A stretch of DNA of 64,000 bases from Anaeramoeba flamelloides. Taxonomy: Eukaryota; Metamonada; Anaeramoebidae. Within the stretch, counting starts at the first letter, position 1. The number at the start of each line of letters is the position of its first letter. Both the position numbers and the translations under genes were made by a program. Where the stretch lies: positions 15,702,001-15,766,000 of the forward strand of contig JANTQA010000032.1 of the NCBI GenBank assembly GCA_027625915.1. The letters run 5' to 3'. Below are positions 24,690 through 35,930 of the stretch, one piece after another. The notes below the pieces were generated by a model. It was given only the letters and a program-made list of their open reading frames with translations. It was not told the DNA's origin and did no database searches.

Positions 24690-25560
24690 CTATAAAAAAA
24701 AAAGGCTTGATAAATTTGGGGAATTTTTGGAAAAGGAATAAATTTCATTTCTTTATTGAAAACAATATCTAAATACAAACTTTGTTTTTTTAATTTAGAA
24801 ATCAATATTATTTTTAAAAAAAAAAATAATCTTTTTTTTTCTTCGAAAAAAGAATAAAGATACCATAATAAAAGATTTTGAAAGCCAAAAAAAACACAAT
24901 TACAAATTAATGAAAAAAAAAAAAAAAAAATCATTTTTTTTTTACAATGTTAAATCAAGAAATTTTAGAGGAAGGTTGAAAATCGTCCATTGTTAAGAAC
25001 ATCTGGTGCATGCAGATTTTTAAGTTTGATCATTTTCAAAAATTGGCCAACAAACAGAAAATATATGGATAGATAGATCTCATTGAAAGGATGAGCGATC
25101 TATTCTGTCTCTTTAAAATTTAAAACAAGTTTTATCCTCCATGATAAAAATGTAAAATTTAACTTGAATTTTTTTGCTAACTACATTGGGAGAATGAAAT
25201 TCTTAGAAAATTAAACTCTTCAAAGTACCATTAAAAAAATAACAAATTATTTTATTTGTTTGGTAAAATTTATTTGATTGTTTTCCGTTTTAACGAGTTA
25301 GATCCGGAGTTGAAAAAATACATACATCTCATATTGTTTCATTTGTTCAACAATTACCTTTTATAATTTTTCTTTTTGGTTCTCTTTCCAGACTCAAATT
25401 AATTAGATTATTCTGGTGCTAAGATGATATTAATGGTCGTTCTTCGAACTCTACAATATCATCTTATATCACTTCGAACAATCTCATATTTTTTTATTCA
25501 AACAAGCAAACTCAGATTATAACAAGGAGATTGTTTACAAATCAAAACAATAAAGACAGT
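24690..25560. repeat. Dispersed repeat, copy 1
   Basis: Shares colinear blocks with 52460-52945: 'ggaatttttggaaaaggaa..aaatttcat.tctttattga', then 'ggttctc.ttccagac', 'cacaatatcatcttatatcac' and 'aactcagattataacaaggaaattgttt'. The orientation is the same. No coding or terminal repeats were found. It could be a transposon remnant or a copied gene flank. Confidence 0.5.
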
Positions 25561-26237
25561 TATTTGATAATAGCATTTAAAGTTTTATTTGTTGAAAAAT
25601 AAATTTAACAAACTTTTCATACAACTTTCTAAATGAAATTTTTTAAAATTGTGTAAAATTTCAAATTTTTAATTCTTAAAACCAGCTTAAATTATTAATT
25701 TCCATTTTCGAATTGTGTCCCTTTGTTGGTTTCTTTCAATTCTTAAAATGTGATTATTATTGGAAAGCTGAATGAAAATTTTTATCTTTTAATTTTACAA
25801 TTAACAGTTGCTAAACTCTTTTTGTAACATGTTTCTAAACATTAAAATAACTAAAAAAATGAAAATGTTTTAAATAAAGGATTTAAAAAATGATAAATCA
25901 ACAAATAATAAACCAACTTCAACCTTCTGACTTTAAAAACAACTAATAGGGGCAATCAAATGAAAAAAAGTTAAGAATGAGTAAAAAATTGTTTAATAAG
26001 AAAAAAACATAGCAATTTGATCCAAAAAAAATTCAATAATTACTTTCACTTTAGCTATAATTCTCATTGAAGTTAAAATTGTTACAAAAAGTACACCAAA
26101 AAAAAAACCTGAGTTATATTTTCTCTTGTTTTATTTTTTTTCAGAAAATATACAGTTAACAAGATCATTTTTTATATTTTTGTTTTTCCTTTTTTTTATT
26201 GTGTAAAAACAAACTCTAGCTTCAGAAAAAGCACAAA

Positions 26238-28229
26238 ATGTCAAATCAAAATTCCTTTCTTGAATGGGTATTAATTCTTTTTTTTTTTAATTTTTTATTG
26301 AAGAACATTTTTTTTTTTTTCTTCTGATCTTCTCTATATTTCTTTTCTTATTAAAAAGATCAATCGCTTTACCAAAGACAAGATAAAAAATTATGAAGAA
26401 TTATTAAACAATAGCGTTTTGTCAAATGTTTTGTCAATAATGTAAGCCAATCCTTTCATAAAAAAAACAAGCCAAAAATAATAAAACAAAACCAAAATTT
26501 CTTATTAATTTTTTTTCAATTCCAAAATAAACAAACAAAACTTGAAAAAAAAAAAAAAAGAACGGAAAAAAATTATAATCTTGATTTAAGTAATCTTAGT
26601 TTAGAGCAAAAAGAAACAAAATTAAAGCATTTGATCCAAGAAACAATTTTAGCGTTTGAAAGCCACTCTTTAGAAATACCAACACGATTAAAAAACCATA
26701 TCCCACAACAAAAGAAACTTGGTGAAACAACAAGCATTCTAATTAGTAGTTTTGTTTTCCTCTCTAATGAGGAAACAATTAAAATGAGGATCTCAAAACA
26801 GTATCCTTTAAATGATGAAGAGACATTAAAAAAGGTAAAATTAATGGCGGTTGAGGATTTAAATGGAGGTTTGGAATTGAACCAAAAAAAAAACGATGAA
26901 GAAACAAAAGAAAAAGAAGAAAAAGAAGAAAATTTAACTTTTCAAGACAAAGTAAGGATGCTATTAATTCAAAACGAGCAATTAAAAAAAAAAAATAAAC
27001 AACTAGAGTTAGAAAAGACAAAGTATACTTTAACGAAAATAAATGAAAAAATACCGAATAAAGATCAAAAAATACTCGACTTACAATTAAAATTAAAGAA
27101 ATTGATATTAAATTATAAAGAAATGAAAGCTGAAAAAGAGCAAACTGAAAAAAAGATCTTCAAATTTAACCAATATATAAAAAAAAGCAAGCAAATCAAT
27201 GAAAAGAATAATGAATTTCGACAAATTAAGGAAAAAGAAATTGAAACTTTAATGAAAGAAAATTCAGAATCAAAAAAAACTATCAAGGAATTAAACGAAC
27301 AAAATATTAAATATCAGGAATCCATTAAAAGGATTAAAATCGCTGTTCAGCAATTAAAAATGTCAAAACAAGAATCTGAAAAGAATAAATTGGAAACAAT
27401 TAAATTAAAGGAAATAATTAAACAATTATATTTGGAAAGAAAAGCAATAAAGAATTCTCAAAATAATAATAATGAAAAGGCTAACAATCGTGTCAAAAAT
27501 CCCGAAGAAAAAGAAGAGGAAAAAGTAAATGAAAAGGAAAATGAAAATGAAAAAGAAAATGAAAAAGATGAAAATTTATTATTAAAAACAGAAATTGAAA
27601 AATTAAAAAATTTAAAATCAAATTATTTAATAAAAATAAAAGAACTTGAAAAGGAATTGATAACAAAAACAAAAAAATGTTCAAAATATGAAACAATTTT
27701 AAAGCAAACCAAAGATAAATTAAAAGAATTAAATCTTCAAAGCCAACAAAACGAAAAGGTTATTCAACAAAATAAGAAATACAAGGAAATCTTGATTAAA
27801 TCAAAAGAAAAAATTAAAAATAATAAAACGAAATTAATAGAGCAACAAAAAAATGAAGATATTAAAATCGCCCAATTCCAAGAGAAAATAATGAAACAAA
27901 ACAAACAATTAAAAAAATATGAGCAATATATTACAAAATCAAAAATTGCTATTGAACAATTGCAAACAGAAAAAGAACAATTCCAAAAAATGACTAAAAA
28001 ATATTCACAGAATATTGAAAATCTTAAAAGGGGACATAATTTTTATAAAAAAGAAAATAAATTGGTTGTCTCTGCCTTTTATGACTTGGGTAAGAAATAC
28101 CAAAGCAATAACGAAAAAAAAAATCTTTTGAATTCAACTTTGGATCCTTTAGGAACCAGCTTTAGATTGAAAATTGAGCCAAATCCTAAATCTTGGTTAT
28201 TAAAATCTAGAAGAAATGAATATTATTAA
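26238..28229 (+). CDS. Hook-like coiled-coil protein (microtubule-cargo linker family)
   Basis: Three exons join in phase: 26238-26267, 26359-26441 and 26561-28229. The introns are 91 bp (GTATTA...AAAAG) and 119 bp (GTAAGC...AAAAG). The product is 593 residues. The start MSNQNSFLEW|INRF and the following NYEELLNNSVLSNVLSI resemble the first helices of the HOOK domain. YNLDLSNLSLEQKETKLKHLIQ matches the later 'KLKVSNL..' helix. The domain is short, because the usual segment between these blocks is missing. Residues about 130-530 are a long Lys/Glu/Gln coiled coil with a Glu/Lys/Asn repeat near residue 300. Near residue 550, NKLVVSAFYDLGKKYQ...PLGTSF matches the conserved Hook C-terminus (VSAWY.LG... 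then GxSFL). Known Hook proteins activate dynein and link it to endosomal cargo. The first two exons are short and need transcript support. Confidence 0.7.
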
Positions 28230-28651
28230 GCATTTGATGGGTGGGCGGATGAAGATAAATAATGAGAACGATAACATTGTAAGGAGGGGGATAGAATAAA
28301 ATACATTAGTAAGATTAAAACAAATTTTTTTCACAAGAATAAAAAAAAAAAATTGTTGATAATTACAATCTTATTTTCTGAAAACAATTTTGTTTTAAAA
28401 AAAATTATTTTCAGTATGTATTAAATATTAGTTTTTAATTAATCAAATATTTATAAATAAATAAATAAATTTTTTATAATTTTTCAAGGTTCCTAAATTT
28501 ATTATATTAATAAAATAAATAACGAAATTAAAAAAAAAAAAAATAATTGATCCAATCAAACTTTAAACTCTTTTTTTTTAAAAAAAACAAGTCCATACCA
28601 AATTTTTAATTTATTAAATGTATTTCTTAATATTTGATATTTTGAATCTTA

Positions 28652-28671
28652 GGGGGGGGGGGGGGGGGGGG
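28652..28671 (+). repeat. Run of 20 G
   Basis: Twenty consecutive G in DNA that is otherwise strongly AT-rich, directly abutting the left end of a TIR-element remnant. Such a run could form a G-quadruplex or be a length-variable slippage tract. Confidence 0.95.
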
Positions 28672-29250
28672 AGTAGTGTATACCAGAGATAAGCTTAAAA
28701 TTAAAGTATGTTGCTATTGAAGGTAAATGGTATTAGTTCTCCAGAGCTCAAATGTCTCCAAAAATTCGATTAATAAAAATAGTACTAAAATGAATGATCT
28801 GATCTATTTAAATATGAACTTTTGTATTTGTAAAAAAAAACAAAAATTTTAGAAAAAAAGCTGAATTTCGAGAAATTTTTAAAGGTTGAATCATCAATCT
28901 GAAAACTTCAAGGTTGGAAAATTTCTTTCTTATATTTTTTTTGAAATTTAAAATCCAATTTATAATCTTTGAAAGAAAAAAATTCATATTTTAAAAAAAT
29001 ATTTCTTAATAAAGAAATTCTATGAGAAATACTAACTTAGTACTACTTACTAATAAAAATTTTTAACAATTATTGATCATTTACCATACCCACAAAGCAA
29101 AACTCAAATAATTATTAATCAAAATGATTAAAATTCTGAGAGTTCAAAATTTTGAAGAAAAAATTTTATTATATAATTAATTTGGAAAATACTATATCAT
29201 AACCCTTAACTAATAGAAATGTTAATATTTTTTTATTGTTTCCTTTACAC
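28672..29250. mobile_element. TIR element family, remnant copy D
   Basis: Starts with 'gtgtataccagagataag..aaagtatgttgctattg', then 'tctccaaaaattcgatt' and 'aaaggttgaatcatcaat', colinear with 33430-33660. No matching inverted right end was found, so the right border is approximate and this copy is probably truncated. Confidence 0.5.
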
Positions 29251-30009
29251 CCATAAAAGAAAAAATATAAATAATTAAAATCAAAAAAAAAAAATTATGT
29301 CTAAAAATTTTGTATTTTAGGATTTATTGTTAAGAACTATGTGTTAAAAATAACAATTTATCTGTTAAAGAGGGGATTTTGGGGTGACTTTAAGTTATAC
29401 CTTATAATTCAACGAGTAGTCAAAAGAGTAAATAAAAACAGTCATTAGAAAAGTTTTAAGCCCAGGTTTGTTTCCAACAAGAAAATAAAGTGTTTATAAA
29501 AAATAAGTAAAGAAAAAAAAAAAAAGAGGAATAATACAAAAAGCGAAGAAATAAAAAAAAAATAAAGAATTTAAATTTTGTAGAGAGCTTACTAAAAAAA
29601 ATTCATTGGTAAATTTGTTTAAATTTTATTAATAATAATTGATCAATCAATGGTTAGGCATAACAAACTCATTTTATTTGGTATTTTTTTAAAAAAGAGT
29701 ATCATTACCCTTATATTGATTTATTGAAAAAAATTTCATAAGCCGAAACAAGTTACAGAAATCAAAAAATGTTATAAAAATTAAAAAATAAGTAAAAAAT
29801 TGAAAAAATTATTCAAAGATTTCGAAAAAAATCAAAATTATTATATAATTAAATGAAATTGGAGTATTGATACTCTTTTAAATTTTTTATATTTAAAAAA
29901 AAAAAAAAATTGGGATTTATAACTTTTTATTTGGGGATTAAATAACAAGTTTTTTTGTAAAAGAAAAAAAAAAAAAAATTTTTTTCTTTGTTATTAAAGG
30001 ATAAGGAAT

Positions 30010-30700
30010 TAATTTCTCTTGTAGTAGTTAGGTTTTTTTTCAATTGAGAAATAAACAGAAAATTTATTTAATTTTTGGTTGATTTCTTAAATTACAAAAA
30101 CTTTGATTTTATATTCCAGAATTCAAAATAATTGAATAAAATCTTTGATTTTTCTCTATTCCTTTGAATTCTGGATAAGCGTGTGTGTTTTTCTGTTTAC
30201 CGATAAATTCATAAAAATATATCTACTTTCTAATCAAAATTAACAGTTAAAAAATAATCCTAACAGTTTTCCTGGTGTTGTCATTTGTATTCTGAAAAAC
30301 TATTGGTTTTCTTTAGGTTTTTTTGAAGTTTTCTTTTTATTTATTAAGCGTTCTAGGTTTTTTTGAGCTTGTATATTTATTTGTGAAGTTTTCTAGGTTT
30401 TTTTTACTTTTAGAAAAAAACCGAAAATTTATTAAAATTTTCTGTTTATTTCTAAAGTAAAAAAAACCTAAAGAAAATTTATACATTTTCAAAATAAATT
30501 GAAAACTCAAAAAAACTTAATGAAAATCAATATATTTTCGAAATAAAATAGAAACCTCCAAAAAACACCTAGAATACTTCACAGACTAAACAGAAACCTA
30601 AAGAAAATCTAAAGGGTTTAATTTGTATTTCAAAAGAATTGAAAAAAATCAAGGATTTTACTTTATTCTTTTGATTTTCTGGAAAAGATAAAGAAATTTT
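30010..30700. mobile_element. Inverted-repeat element related to the one at 4491-5164
   Basis: Has the same parts as the 4.5 kb element: TTCTAGGTTTTTTT on the left, AAAAAACCTAAAGAAAATTT inverted on the right, a junction of 'accgaaaatttattaaaattttctgttta', and outer blocks with 'ttgattt..ctttgaattctgg' in inverted orientation. It is more diverged and lacks the clear tandem array. The borders are approximate. Confidence 0.45.
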
Positions 30701-30879
30701 CAAGCTGGAGTATTTTTTAATTGATTGATTAGGTTATTAACAATTACAATTTTAATTCTGTGTTAAATTTTATGTTTACAATTTATCTTTTCAAATTCTT
30801 TTAAATTAAAAGGAATGTATTTAATTAATTTAATCAAAACAGAAAATTTTTTAAATTTGAATTAATTGATATTTATTTT

Positions 30880-32000
30880 ATATCTTGTGATCGTTGTTTA
30901 TTCAATATTTTAGTCAATTTTTTAAATTATTCTTAGATATTTTATGTTTATTAATAAGGAACATGTGTTTTTTTTTATTTATAAAGATACCAATGCTTTT
31001 GAAATCTTTTTATTGCCAATTAAATATCCCTAATACCTATTCTATTAGACTAAGTTCAACTACGTTTAAAAAAAAGAATTTTTAAATTATTATAAATCAT
31101 CTTTTCCTTAAAAATATAATGAACTTTTTTAAAATTAAGAACAACTTTACTCATGTTAAATTTAAATAAATTTCTTTAATTAAGACAAAATATCAAGATA
31201 TAAAATTTCTTATGGGGTTATAGTTTTTTAGGTTTTATCGTTTTTTTAAATTCATTACAAAATCTCTTATTATTGTATATCTCTCTCTTTTTTTAATTCG
31301 TAATTTATTTCATTCATTTTCCCCTTTTATTAATAATATTTATTCTTTAGTAAACATTTATATTTTTGATATCAATGATCTGATTATTGTGCCAAATAAA
31401 ACGAGTAATAAAACTAAGTGATAAAGAAAACAATAGTTCACATTGATGAAAAGATATATTCATTCCTTTTAATAATAAGAAAGTAAAAAATATTGTTATT
31501 ATTTCATTTTAAAACAATTTTTAATTGAATGGTTAATGAAAGATTATTGAATAGAGTCAAAAGTTTTTTTAATCTCAATTGTTTTTATCAAAATATAATT
31601 TCTTTTTTATCTTTTTTTATTATTATTTTTTTATAGACATATAAAATTATAACTGTAATTACTGATTTTAATTTTTTCTTAAAAACAAAATTATTTTTTT
31701 TTTACACTTAATTCCAAGATTCTTATATTTTTTTATATAGAATTTTTAATTTTTTTAAATTAAAATTTAACAGTTTTTTATTTAACGAAACTTCTTTTAA
31801 AATTTATCAAAATGATCATGTATAAAAAACACATGTATACAGCTTTTTTAAAATTATTTCAAAATTAGAGGGTATTATTTCTTGTCGGATATAAGAGAAA
31901 ATAGGTAAATTTTTGATTGTATTATTTCATTATTTGAAAATTATTAAATAATACCTTTGTAAAATTTTACTGTTTTTAGATAAAGAAATCTTCAAACATT
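30880..32000 (-). mobile_element. Possible LINE remnant, minus strand
   Basis: On the minus strand near 31570, a block reading TIEIKKTFDSIQ resembles the 'D..kAFDS' box of a reverse transcriptase. It is followed at plausible distances by KGMNISFHQCELLFSLSLSFI (position of the 'QG..LSP.LF' box) and KSIGIFINKKK (position of 'YLGI'). Frames are heavily interrupted. This is a weak call resting on motif order. Confidence 0.3.
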
Positions 32001-32297
32001 TTTTGGTTTTTTTTTTCTTTTAATTTTTTTCATTTGGTGTATTGTTAAATTTGAATAAATATGAAATTAGAACAAAAATAAAATAAAATAAAACAATGTG
32101 AAAAATAGAAAAATATATTTCTTTAGCTTTTTCTTTTTTCTTTTTTCTTTTTTAATATTTATTTTGAATTCATTTTGTTATTAAGAAGAAAAAAAAACAA
32201 AGAACAATAAAATACACAAGGTCATAATTTAAAAACAATTTTAAATTGACAACACCCTTTTCTGAAAGAATTGATCAAATTTTTGGAAATTAGAAAT

Positions 32298-33079
32298 TTA
32301 TTTTCTATTTCTATCTCTTACAGAATTTTCTAATTGAACAAATGCTTGTTGTAGATTTTTTGAATAGGAATCTAATTCTTGGACTGTTTTATAAAGATCA
32401 TCAACATTTTTAACAACACCATCAAGAGAGTCTAAATAAGGTTTAATAGAGGTTTCTATAAAAATTAAACCAATTAATAAAAATAATTGTTGGTTAAAAT
32501 TTTGTATAATAATTTAAAATGAGTTTTAGAAACAGTGGCGAATAAAGAATTGAAGTGTTATTAAGATTTTTTCTTGAACATATTCATTTTGGAGATTATA
32601 AAAAAAACCAAAGTTCAGGATCAGGAGAAAAAAATTGTTATAAAATAATGATTTCTTTTTTTTTTTTTGAAAGAATATAATTGATTACCTTTTTCTTCAA
32701 TGGTGTGAAGCTCTTTTAAAACTTGACTTGACTTTTGTTTCATTTGTGAATATTTGTTTGTTGAAAGCTCGTTCATTTCTTGCAGTGCTATAAAATCTTC
32801 TTTCACAATTTTAAATTGTCCTTGTGCATATTCTGAGAAATTCGTAAATAACTCTTTGGTTAGTGAATTTAATTTTTCTTCTGGGTTTACTTGCTGAAAA
32901 ACAGGCTGTTTGATCCTTGTTGTTTTTTTTTTTTTAGATCCTCTTCTTTTTTTGGATTTAGGTTTTGTTTTGGCTTTTTTTTTGTTTGTTTCTTCTTTTT
33001 TTTCATTTGGTTTGTTTTTTTGTTCTTTTATTTCTTCTTTTGTTTCTTCTGTTTTTTGCGTTTTCTTTGTTTCAGACAT
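32298..33079 (-). CDS. BLOC1S2: BLOC-1 complex subunit 2
   Basis: Two exons on the minus strand: 33079-32689 and 32455-32298. They are split by a 233-bp intron (GTAATC...TATAG, phase 1), giving 182 residues. The core matches BLOC1S2: LNSLTKELFTNFSEYAQGQF parallels 'ITELCRDMFSKMATYLTGEL', then EMNELSTNKYSQMK, and after the intron IKPYLDSLDGVVKNVDDLYKTVQELDSYSKNLQ parallels 'LQPYLDQI...LEQAAYKLDAYSKKLE'. The family is helical and sits in BLOC-1 and BORC, which sort cargo from endosomes and position lysosomes. I chose MSETKKTQ as the start because the upstream in-frame residues are Phe-rich UTR-like sequence. Residues 1-75 form a Lys/Glu-rich extension absent from the animal protein (about 142 residues). 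A possible divergent exon starts only 73 bases away, suggesting a shared promoter. Confidence 0.88.
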
Positions 33080-33151
33080 TTTTGAAATTTTAGGAAATAA
33101 AAAATAAAAAAATGAGTGTAGATGTGAACTGTAAATCACATTTTTATATCT

Positions 33152-33226
33152 ATGTCTGCAACTCTTTTAGAAATATTTTGGAATCTCGGTATAAAAGAAT
33201 ATTTCAGTGATTTTTTAGATTACAGG
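33152..33226 (+). CDS. Possible first exon of a divergent gene
   Basis: An ATG at 33152 opens 25 codons (MSATLLEIFWNLGIKEYF...DYR) ending at a GTATAT donor of the type used by neighbouring genes. The residue mix is far less low-complexity than chance frames here. No downstream exon was found; about 200 bases later the sequence runs into a TIR element, which may have cut the gene. The product is not recognised. Confidence 0.25.
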
Positions 33227-33429
33227 GTATATCTTTTATAATTGTATTTGAAAGGAAAATTTGTTAAAAATTTTAAAAGTTTTTTCATTTATCTTGAAAT
33301 ATTTCAAACATGTTGGATTGTTTGTTCACCTACAAGTAGATCAAGACAAATGATAAAAAATGACAATTAAAATAATGAGAGAACAGAAATTAACAATCTA
33401 TTTCTCTGAAAACTCGATTTAGGGAAAAT

Positions 33430-34192
33430 ACTGTTAAGGGATTAGCGTCTACCAAGGAGAAGCCTAGGATCAAAGTATGTTGTTATTGGACCAAATCACA
33501 TTCGTGCTACATGATTTAAATGTCTCTAAAAAATCGATTGCAAAGTAGTAAAATTTTTTGATCTCATCAATTAAAAATGATCTATGTATTAGTAAAAAAC
33601 CCAGCAAATTCAGAATAAAATCTGCATTTGGCAATAAATTTAAAGGTTGGATTATCGATATTCAGACTACAAAGTCACAAAATTTCATTCTTAAATTTGT
33701 GGCCAAATGTAGATTAGTAACCAAAAAATTTGGTTTTTTTTTAAAAATTAAATAATTAACCAATAAATTTTTCCACAAATTATTTCTCAAATCATGCAAA
33801 TATATTGGTGCTATAATTAGACTTATCAAAAGCAAACAAAACTAATCAGTCTTTGTACTTTTATGTTGATGATTATTGAGTTAATCTTTGAAATTCAAAA
33901 ATTCTAAAAATAGTTACTTTTGGAAGTTATAAATCCAAATTATTAAATACTGGAATACTGTATTTTGGGTTTTTATTTTTAGATTTCGAAAAGGAATTAA
34001 AAAAAAATTTTTACAAAATGAAATTTTTTAATTGTGATCATTAGTAAAAAATGTAATAATTTATTGTGCAATAAGATTTATAATGGATTTTTTTAGAGCT
34101 ATTTGAGACATAGTGCACTAATACCATTTACACCCAATTACAACATACTTTGATTATAGAGAAATCTATGGTAACGCTAATGCCTTAAATTC
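33430..34192. mobile_element. TIR element family, copy A
   Basis: About 760 bases with terminal inverted repeats of about 110. The left end reads 'ttaagggattagcg..taccaagg...caaagtatgttgttattgg...tctctaaaaaatcgatt'. The right end is its inverse ('ttttttagagc..., caacatactttgattatag..., gttaacg'-like order). The core has no long open frame. It is non-autonomous in appearance, and target-site duplications are not clear. Confidence 0.6.
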
Positions 34193-35154
34193 AAATAAAT
34201 ATCTAAAAATTTTTTGCCTCATTTTCCTTTTTAAATAGAAGATAACATTTTGAATAAAGCATTCTATTAGCTTCATTGTTGAGGAACTTTGTAAAATTAG
34301 TTGTTTCTTCAAAATATACTTACTCTCAAGTTGTTTTCAAAGTTGAGTTAAGAAATTTCAAAATAGGAAATTGAACTCAAAATTTCATTAAATAAATTTG
34401 AATTTATCAGTAACAAGAGCAATAATGTATTTGGCGAAAATCCGTAAAGTTGTAATTTATTTTATATACCATTTTTTTGTAAATTTATTTTCAATCAATT
34501 TGTTTTAATAGCCCATTGATAATTTTAGTTTTGTATATTACCATTGTGAAAAAAATTTGGGTCATTAAAAAAAATTTGATTAAAATCTGAAAAGTACCTG
34601 TTGAGAAAATAAATAAAAGAAAAAATCCCTAATTGCCTTGTAAAATTCTTTTACCAAAGATTTTTTATTTTATAAAAATTTATTTCATATATTTTTGATT
34701 TTTTATAAGAAACCAGAAACCAGAAATTATTATTTTTGGAAAAGTTAAAATAGAGTACTTATTTTACAATTATTCAATTATATTTGATAAGAAAATTCAT
34801 TTACATACTTTCGAGAATTGAATATAATTTTTTAAACAGGTTTATTTTAACAAATAATTTTAATTAAAAAGATCTCATCCTTTTATGTTTGGATTATTAT
34901 ATATTTGGGGTAATCTATGAATAAATAGAAAAATTTACAAAACATTTTTACTTTAATGGAAATCACATTTTTCGTAATTCTTGGTAGTTCTGAATGAACA
35001 AATAATATTTGGAATTAAAATTATTATTAAAAATAGAAAAAAAAACAAAAAAAAACAACTATTGAATCATTCAAGATCAGAAAAAAGAGATCATTTATTT
35101 ATTATAAATAATTTATTAAAATCTTCAAATTTAAAAGATTATAAAAGATTTCTT
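34193..35154. repeat. Sequence between inverted TIR copies, partly repeated at 54.2 kb
   Basis: About 34240-34390 ('gaataaagcattctattagctt...ttgaggaactttgtaaaattag.tgtttcttcaaaatat') matches 54270-54420 with moderate divergence. The rest is AT-rich with no gene. It may be the older sequence into which copies A and B inserted. Confidence 0.4.
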
Positions 35155-35930
35155 TTTCAAATATTAAATGATTTGTGCCAATATATATTTCTCTATAATC
35201 AAAGTATGTTATAAAAGGGTATAAATTATATCAGTGCACGGTGGGTCAAATATCTCTAAAAAACTATTATAAATCTTATTGCACAATAAATTATTACAGT
35301 TTTTACTAATTGATAATTATTAAAAATTTTGATTCGGAAAGAATATCTTTAGAATTCTAATATTAAAATCTAAAAATAGAATACAAATAACACTTTTTTC
35401 AGTATATAATACACATTTAGAACTTCCAAAAGTAACTAATTTTTTAATTTTTTAATTTCGAAGATTAACTCAATAATCATCAACATAAAAAGCTTAAAGA
35501 CTGTTAGATTTGTTTCTTTTTGAGAAAGTGGATTGTAACATTAATATAATTTAAGTATTTCAGAAATAATTGCCCCATAAAATCTTTTGGTTAATTTTTT
35601 AATTTTTTTAAAAAAAAATGTTTTTTAGCTTGCTCATCAATATATTGCAACAAATTTAAGAAAGAAATTTTATAAATTTCTGTAAAATGAATATTGATAA
35701 TTCAACCTTTAAATTTGTTGCGATAAGCGTTTTTTTTTTCTGAAATTGTTGGGTTTTTTACAAATCCAGAGATTATTTTTAATTGATGAGATCAATAATA
35801 ATACTAATTGACTAATCGATTTTTTAGAGAAGTTTGGATAATGTAGTACTAATTTTTTTAGGACCAATAATAACATACTTGGATCTTAGATTTCTCATTG
35901 GTCTACTTTACTACTTTAAGAGTATAAAAA
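35155..35930. mobile_element. TIR element family, copy B (inverted relative to A)
   Basis: The complement of this segment is colinear with copy A over its whole length, including 'atgttgatgattattgagttaatctt' and 'gttacttttggaagtt'. Both terminal repeats are present. Its best-preserved end reads 'aatcgattttttagagaagtttggataatgtagtacta', inverse of the left end of A. A and B form a large inverted pair separated by about 960 bases. Confidence 0.6.

Larger units (their letters stand above)
18563..26237. other. Long AT-rich stretch without a convincing gene
   Basis: No recognisable protein. Open frames at 20606, 20881, 21054, 21759, 22810 and 24626 are short and biased to Phe, Lys, Ile and Asn. 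The stretch holds a small hairpin at 21228-21326 and one copy of a dispersed repeat (24690-25560) whose other copy is at 52460-52945. Confidence 0.5.
28230..32297. other. Repeat-rich intergenic stretch
   Basis: Between the Hook-like gene and BLOC1S2 I see no host gene. It contains a poly-G run, a TIR-element remnant, an inverted-repeat element and a probable LINE remnant, each listed separately. Confidence 0.5.
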
